DNA from: Bacillota bacterium | GTDB taxonomy: Bacteria > Bacillota > Clostridia > Acetivibrionales > DTU013 | DNA length: 64,000 nt | Direction: 5' to 3' | NCBI GenBank assembly: GCA_023418915.1 | Contig: JAEZYU010000037.1 | Span: 82,417-146,416 of the forward strand | Shown: piece by piece, positions 60,549-64,000 of the stretch | Layout: every line of letters begins with the position of its first letter | Position numbering within the stretch: the first letter of the stretch is position 1 | Position numbers and translations under genes: made by a program | The notes under the pieces: model-generated | The model's input: the letters and a program-made list of their open reading frames with translations, nothing else | Database searches by the model: none | Told to the model about the DNA's origin: nothing

Positions 60549-61904
60549 TTTTTCTTCTCTGTATCGATAGCTGTTGTATTTGTCCTGTGATTTTGCCAAA
60601 AAAGCCAGAGCCATTGTTAAAACACCTACCCTGCCGATAAACATAGTGATTATAAGCGCAACCTTGCCTATAAGTCCTAAGCCAGGTGTAACCCCCATAG
60701 AAAGGCCAACCGTACCAAAGGCTGAAACCGATTCAAACAAGGCTTCAACCAATGGTATATTTTCAAAAGTTGTCAGGGTAATAGTTGTAAAAGAGATAAT
60801 AATCGCACCTATTAAAGCAATAGTGAATGCACGGGTCACGGCTGTATAGCTTATTCTTCTCCTGAACATTTCCGTATCTTCTCTGCTTTTTATTGCAGAC
60901 ACTGCAGCAAATAAAAGAACCCCTATCGTGGTAGTCTTGATCCCTCCTGCTGTCGAGCCCGGAGAACCGCCGACAAACATGAGCAGCATAGTAATGAAAA
61001 CTGATGCAGACCTCATACCAGATAAGTTAATCGTATTAAACCCTGCTGTTCTTGTGGTGACTGATTGAAAAAATGACATGAGTGTTTTATCTTTAACATT
61101 CAGGCTCCCAATTGTGTCTGCATTATTGAATTCTATCAAGAAAAATGACATAAAACCAAACAGCAGCAAAACGCCTGTCACAAAAAGTACTAATTTGGAA
61201 TGAAGATGCAATGCTTTGATGCTTTTGGCTTTGTATACATCATCCCATACTGCAAAGCCAAGACCTCCAACAATTATTAAAGCACTTACAACAAGATTTA
61301 CGGTTATATCTCCAGCATATGCAGTTAAACTGCTGAATTGTCCATATTGCCCCATAATGTCAAAGCCTGCATTGCAGAAAGCAGAAACCGCATGAAAAAT
61401 ACCTTTGTAGATACCATTAATAATGCCAAAATCACGAGCGAATCTTAACGATAGAAATAGTGCACCAACGCCTTCAAAAATAAGCGTACCAAGCAAGACC
61501 CTTTTGACCAATCTGATAACTCCCTGCAAGCTATACTGGTTGAGTGACTCTATAATAATCAGCCTTTCCTTCAATGAAATCCTTCTTCTTAGTATGAAGG
61601 AAAATAGCGTAGCCATTGTCATAAAACCAAGTCCGCCGACTTGTATTAAAAGAAGTATAACTATTTGTCCAAAAAGGCTCCAGTGTGTAAAGGTATCAAC
61701 AACCACCAAGCCAGTTACGCAAACAGCTGAGGTGGCAGTAAAAAAAGCATTGAAAAAGCCTATGCTCTCACCATTTCGGGAAGCAGCCGGAAGGTTAAGC
61801 AAAACGCTGCCGATAAGAATGATTACTGCAAATCCAATGACAATAATCTGAGTCGGCTTCATATTGACATTCTTTTCCAATACTGCATTTCTCTTCTTAA
61901 ACAA
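60534..61904 (-). CDS. ktrB: KtrB/TrkH-type potassium transporter
   Basis: 456 residues with four membrane-pore-membrane repeats. Filter loops read S-A-V-C-V-T-G-L, A-F-C-N-A-G-F-D, T-T-R-T-A-G-F-N and S-A-F-G-T-V-G-L, each with the conserved pore Gly. It conducts K+ across the membrane, gated by KtrA. Start is uncertain: TTG at 61904 or an ATT a few codons upstream, with AGAGGTG further upstream. A long leader with an intrinsic terminator precedes it. Confidence 0.9.
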   Translation of the reverse strand: MFKKRNAVLEKNVNMKPTQIIVIGFAVIILIGSVLLNLPAASRNGESIGFFNAFFTATSAVCVTGLVVVDTFTHWSLFGQIVILLLIQVGGLGFMTMATLFSFILRRRISLKERLIIIESLNQYSLQGVIRLVKRVLLGTLIFEGVGALFLSLRFARDFGIINGIYKGIFHAVSAFCNAGFDIMGQYGQFSSLTAYAGDITVNLVVSALIIVGGLGFAVWDDVYKAKSIKALHLHSKLVLFVTGVLLLFGFMSFFLIEFNNADTIGSLNVKDKTLMSFFQSVTTRTAGFNTINLSGMRSASVFITMLLMFVGGSPGSTAGGIKTTTIGVLLFAAVSAIKSREDTEMFRRRISYTAVTRAFTIALIGAIIISFTTITLTTFENIPLVEALFESVSAFGTVGLSMGVTPGLGLIGKVALIITMFIGRVGVLTMALAFLAKSQDKYNSYRYREEKVMVG

Positions 61905-62204
61905 CCTAATCTTCCATCACCTCTTTTTTGAAAGATAAGCTGGTGTTACCATCTCACAAAATTAGCGATAATAATCACAAAAATAATCGCAAAGGCCAAA
62001 TAGCAAAGAACAAATATCAGGTGTTTCTTCAGATTATCCAATTAGGCATCCCCTTTTACGCTGTATTTATCAAACCTTTCTTCTCACAAAAACAAAAAGG
62101 GCTGGAAAGTTCATAAATAATGAGCTTCCCACCCCAGAAGTTTAAACTCTTGAAAGCGAATTTTCAATTCGCCCAACCGTTAATAACCATATTTATTTTT
62201 CACT
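61905..62204 (-). promoter_or_regulatory. About 295-base ktrB leader with hairpins and attenuator-like terminator
   Basis: The leader from the probable start near 62198 to ktrB contains, in order, a perfect seven-pair hairpin GCGAATT-TTC-AATTCGC (62156-62172), a near-palindrome around GTTTAAAC (62141-62148) and an intrinsic terminator (62090-62135). Another 185 bases follow before ktrB. This is the layout of a transcription attenuator. I could not fit the known ydaO/c-di-AMP aptamer to the 70 bases before the terminator, so the sensor, if any, is unidentified. Confidence 0.5.
62090..62135 (-). terminator. Intrinsic terminator inside the ktrB leader
   Basis: On the minus strand GGGGTGGGAAGCTCAT pairs with ATGAACTTTCCAGCCC (14 of 16 positions, one a wobble) around a five-base loop, followed by TTTTTGTTTTT. 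It lies about 60 bases after the transcription start and 185 bases before ktrB, so it can only act as an attenuator for ktrB. Confidence 0.75.
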
Positions 62205-62233
62205 ATTCTAGCACATATTATGATGTTTGTAAA
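62205..62233 (-). promoter_or_regulatory. Promoter of ktrB-ktrA
   Basis: On the minus strand TTTACA (62228-62233) and TAGAAT (62205-62210) with a 17-base spacer. It is placed directly before the attenuator-like leader, giving ktrBA a transcript separate from the S-box gene upstream. Confidence 0.6.
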
Positions 62234-62436
62234 TACAAATGTTATTTTATGTAAATACATTATACGCCGCGTCAGTTGACAAATCCGGCTCAGTTTATAT
62301 GAGCTTAGCCCGATACACATTCAGCCATAGCAGTGTAACACAACCTTATTCATCCGACCTTAGCAGTGCCGCTTCTCTTTCGTCCAATAAAGGATTCATT
62401 GAAGAATGCGCAGAATCGGACTTATTGCCGTCTGTC

Positions 62437-62898
62437 CTACTCAAATTGGGATAATATCCGCTTATGAATCTCATAATCCCAATCAACGCACATAACCTTC
62501 TGTACCTTTCTGTCTTTATCGGCAACCCATACAACAAGCTCATCAACTTTCTTGAGAGCTTTTATCAAATCCTTCCTACGTTTCTTAAGTTCACTTGCTA
62601 TCACTGCTTCGAAGGTGGGCTGGCCGGTCTTGCAGAAAAAATCAAGTCTTATTATCAAGTCTTGTCCCATACCGCTCTTATTCTTTCTGGTAAAACAACT
62701 GGTTTTGACGCTGACCTTATCTTCAGTATCATTCATAAAGTCCCGTATCATGAGATCATCTGCAAGGATCAGAATTGATACTACTACCTTGTTTCTGCCA
62801 TAGCCTATTGCCGGTAACATTCCGTTCATATGACATTTATCCATATCAGGGAATACCTTTCGCATTAGCACCTGCATATCTTCAATATTATTGTTCAT
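62437..62898 (-). CDS. Orphan protein of unknown function controlled by tandem SAM riboswitches
   Basis: 153 residues from the ATG at 62898, which has GGAGGGG nine bases upstream, directly after the second riboswitch terminator. The ATG at 62916 lies in the terminator tail and is unlikely. There is no signal peptide or membrane segment. The sequence alternates strands and helices, with V-V-V-S-I-L-I-L-A-D-D-L, D-L-I-I-R-L-D-F-F and a basic helix (S-E-L-K-K-R-R-K-D-L-I-K-A-L-K-K), then E-L-V-V-W-V-A-D-K-D-R-K. I do not recognise the family. Control by SAM strongly suggests a link to methionine, cysteine or methyl-group metabolism, but no enzyme motif supports a particular reaction. Confidence 0.7.
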   Translation of the reverse strand: MNNNIEDMQVLMRKVFPDMDKCHMNGMLPAIGYGRNKVVVSILILADDLMIRDFMNDTEDKVSVKTSCFTRKNKSGMGQDLIIRLDFFCKTGQPTFEAVIASELKKRRKDLIKALKKVDELVVWVADKDRKVQKVMCVDWDYEIHKRILSQFE

Positions 62899-62916
62899 AT
62901 AAGTTAACCCCTCCAT

Positions 62917-62948
62917 AAAAAAATTCCTTTTGCCAAAACGACAAAAGG
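62917..62948 (-). terminator. Intrinsic terminator of the second S-box
   Basis: CCTTTTG and CAAAAGG (seven pairs) with a nine-base loop, followed by AA and seven T on the minus strand. It lies between the second aptamer and the ribosome binding site of the orphan gene, as expected for SAM-promoted termination. Confidence 0.85.
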
Positions 62949-62957
62949 TTTATCTAC

Positions 62958-63060
62958 CTATTATCATTCGGTCTTGACCGCAGGTATTAGCACCACGCAC
63001 AATCATACAGGCTGCTGTAAGTTCATTGAGCCTGTCTCTCCCTTACTCTTGATAATCACT
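62958..63060 (-). ncRNA. SAM-I (S-box) riboswitch aptamer 2, gene-proximal
   Basis: On the minus strand ATTATCAAGAG opens the aptamer (P1 5' strand plus the A-A-G-A-G of J1/2). P2 pairs TAAG with CTTA around a kink-turn (GGGAGAGACAGGCTC, then AATGA). GTGGTGCTAATACCTGC is the hallmark P3/J3-4/P4 segment, P4 is GGTC-AA-GACC, and GATAAT closes P1. It agrees with the S-box consensus at all landmark positions I know. A terminator follows within 12 bases. Confidence 0.9.
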
Positions 63061-63148
63061 ATTGATTTGTAACCGGGTAGTCTGTGGTGAATATTTCCAC
63101 CCACCTACCCCTCACACCACTGGGCATCCGGTTTGTGTTGGTCAAACA
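63061..63148 (-). ncRNA. Structured spacer between the two S-box units
   Basis: Between terminator 1 and aptamer 2 lies a GC-rich stretch with nested complementarity: AACCGG with CCGGTT, GGGTAG with CTACCC, and GGTG with CACC around AAATATT. It is not an S-box and matches no riboswitch I can name. It may be a simple insulating hairpin or a third regulatory element. Confidence 0.35.
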
Positions 63149-63183
63149 TAAAAAACCTTCCTACCGTCATAGATAAGAAGGTT
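63149..63183 (-). terminator. Intrinsic terminator of the first S-box
   Basis: AACCTTC and GAAGGTT (seven pairs) around an inner region with some extra pairing, followed by a run of T on the minus strand. It lies 22 bases after the first aptamer. Passing it requires low SAM at aptamer 1; a second decision then follows at aptamer 2. Confidence 0.8.
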
Positions 63184-63205
63184 ATAGTACACACATATTC
63201 ATCAC

Positions 63206-63295
63206 CCCTTATCGGTATTAGCTGAACCACCTTGCAAATTTTACAGGTTGGTATAGGGTCATCGAGCTAATTCTCTCGCCTATTCTTGATAAAAG
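63206..63295 (-). ncRNA. SAM-I-type riboswitch aptamer 1, promoter-proximal, divergent
   Basis: P1 pairs CTTTTATC with GATAAGGG over eight positions. The J1/2 reads AAGA. P2 pairs ATAGG with CCTAT around a CGAG-CTCG stem and GATGAC, as in the S-box kink-turn. CCAACC and AAGGTG form the P3 borders, and GCTAATACC follows. Unlike aptamer 2, a separate P4 hairpin is not obvious: CTAATACC runs straight into the P1 3' strand and GGT-ACC may replace it. It is therefore a divergent member of the SAM-I clan. Confidence 0.75.
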
Positions 63296-63304
63296 TACTA
63301 TGTA

Positions 63305-63334
63305 ATTATACCATAAGTATTTGTATGTGTCCAA
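63305..63334 (-). promoter_or_regulatory. Promoter of the tandem S-box leader
   Basis: On the minus strand TTGGAC (63329-63334), an 18-base spacer and TATAAT (63305-63310) with TGG before it. Transcription would start just before aptamer 1, giving a leader of about 400 bases. Confidence 0.65.
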
Positions 63335-63590
63335 AATTAAGTTGTGAATACTGACACTCATTTAGCCGCACTCATTTTATTCAGCAATCTCCATCATACT
63401 TGATATGTTAATTATTAGTTATATTTGAGAATCATTACTATAGCATAATAAAACCATCCATCGGTAAAAACCTTTATCAATAGATGATCTCATGTCAGAG
63501 TGCTGTTATATTATTACTACTGAAACGTCGGCAAAATCAAGGTATGTTGACAGTCAAGCAACATTTACTTTAATTTTATTCAGTAACTAA
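63335..63590. other. Intergenic stretch upstream of the S-box promoter
   Basis: AT-rich with stops in all frames. No gene, repeat or RNA was recognised. It lies between the cut nuclease-like gene and the S-box promoter. Confidence 0.4.
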
Positions 63591-64000
63591 TTAACAATCT
63601 GGCATGATCGGTAACAGCTCCCTTAAGAGTGCATGCATCTCATCGAACTCCTTTGAGTATATGCGTATACGTGTCTTGAGACGTGCCGCCAGATTATATG
63701 CAAAAAACTTGCATGCTTCTCTGTCATACAGCTGAATTGTACTCAAACGCATCATATCTATTCCCTGCCTTTCCAACGCAGCTGCCCGCATCAAATCTTT
63801 ACCCTGCTCCAAGGGGCTATTATGGAAGGCAAAGCTATCATACTCCACTCCCAATTTCGCATGCTTGTAATAGAGATCCACATAACACCGATTTTGCCTA
63901 AGATGCTTCTGAGCATCACTATTTAACTTTATCTCACTGTTAAAAACAGCCCCTTTAAGTCCATACCCTCCCAGTGAGTGAGGCAATACCAGGATCATAT
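63591..64000 (-). CDS. DUF559/Vsr-like nuclease-fold protein, 5' end cut by window
   Basis: The visible 135 residues contain C-Y-V-D-L-Y-Y, K-L-G-V-E-Y-D-S-F-A-F-H, then D-L-M-R-A-A-A-L-E-R-Q-G-I-D-M-M-R-L-S. The order Asp, Glu-x-Asp, His, Asp/Arg and a late Arg resembles the DUF559/Vsr-like branch of the PD-(D/E)XK superfamily, often the C-terminal domain of larger proteins in defence or toxin-antitoxin loci. The frame is open to the window edge, so the start is probably outside. Function is not assigned. Confidence 0.55.
   Translation of the reverse strand, partial: MILVLPHSLGGYGLKGAVFNSEIKLNSDAQKHLRQNRCYVDLYYKHAKLGVEYDSFAFHNSPLEQGKDLMRAAALERQGIDMMRLSTIQLYDREACKFFAYNLAARLKTRIRIYSKEFDEMHALLRELLPIMPDC

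Noticed and set aside
62346..62546. Minus-strand frame overlapping the end of the S-box gene
   Set aside because: It overlaps the well-supported gene by 110 bases in another frame, lacks a ribosome binding site and shows no known motif.

Overview
The window looks like a chromosomal segment of a low-to-mid GC Bacillota, most likely a plant-polymer-degrading member of the class Clostridia. The evidence is the strong AGGAGG-type ribosome binding sites, S-box and purine riboswitches, an SLH-domain surface protein, YesM/YesN-type regulators, KtrAB, and GH51/GH120 arabinoxylan enzymes. No rRNA, tRNA, CRISPR array or intact transposase was seen.

Left third (about 1-28 kb): nucleic-acid-processing and probable phage-defence genes. 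From the left edge come a cut HD-domain hydrolase, an intact and a frameshifted gamma-glutamylcyclotransferase-like gene, and a decayed gene. Next is a minus-strand cluster: SF2 helicase with PLD nuclease and DUF3427, PD-(D/E)XK nuclease, DUF429 protein and a small PD-(D/E)XK-like protein. An AT-rich insert (7.6-11.4 kb) carries a metallophosphoesterase-STAND NTPase gene split by two -1 frameshifts. A compact operon follows (MazG-like pyrophosphohydrolase, SF2 helicase with N-terminal nuclease-like domain, HNH nuclease), then an SF1 helicase with a degenerate PLD-like region, a DUF262/DUF1524 (GmrSD-type) protein, an aminoglycoside 6-adenylyltransferase-like gene beside a GNAT remnant, a SEC-C protein, and a 1672-residue exonuclease-RecQ-UvrD fusion.

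Middle (28-49 kb): an aldo/keto reductase, a small hypothetical protein and a large SLH-anchored protein. A six-gene sensing and uptake cluster follows (membrane-anchored binding protein, sensor kinase, AraC-type response regulator, lipoprotein, fused permease, ATPase); the ATPase carries an internal hexapeptide repeat. Then comes a purine module: a guanine-type riboswitch, xpt and a BMP-type nucleoside ABC transporter.

Right third (49-64 kb): a four-gene arabinoxylan module (six-hairpin glycosidase-like protein, GH51, serine hydrolase, GH120), an SDR, an ABC-2 exporter, ktrB-ktrA behind a leader with an intrinsic terminator, and a 153-residue orphan gene behind two tandem SAM-I (S-box) aptamers, each followed by its own terminator. 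A cut nuclease-like gene ends the window.

Two features cut across the window. Short tandem repeats recur, and in six places the repeat unit contains the stop codon of a gene and runs into the intergenic space. A dispersed intergenic repeat starting GGGGTCAGGCTTGAAA occurs five times. The most promising leads are the double S-box orphan gene, the stop-codon-anchored repeats, the ktr leader, and the uncharacterised defence operons.
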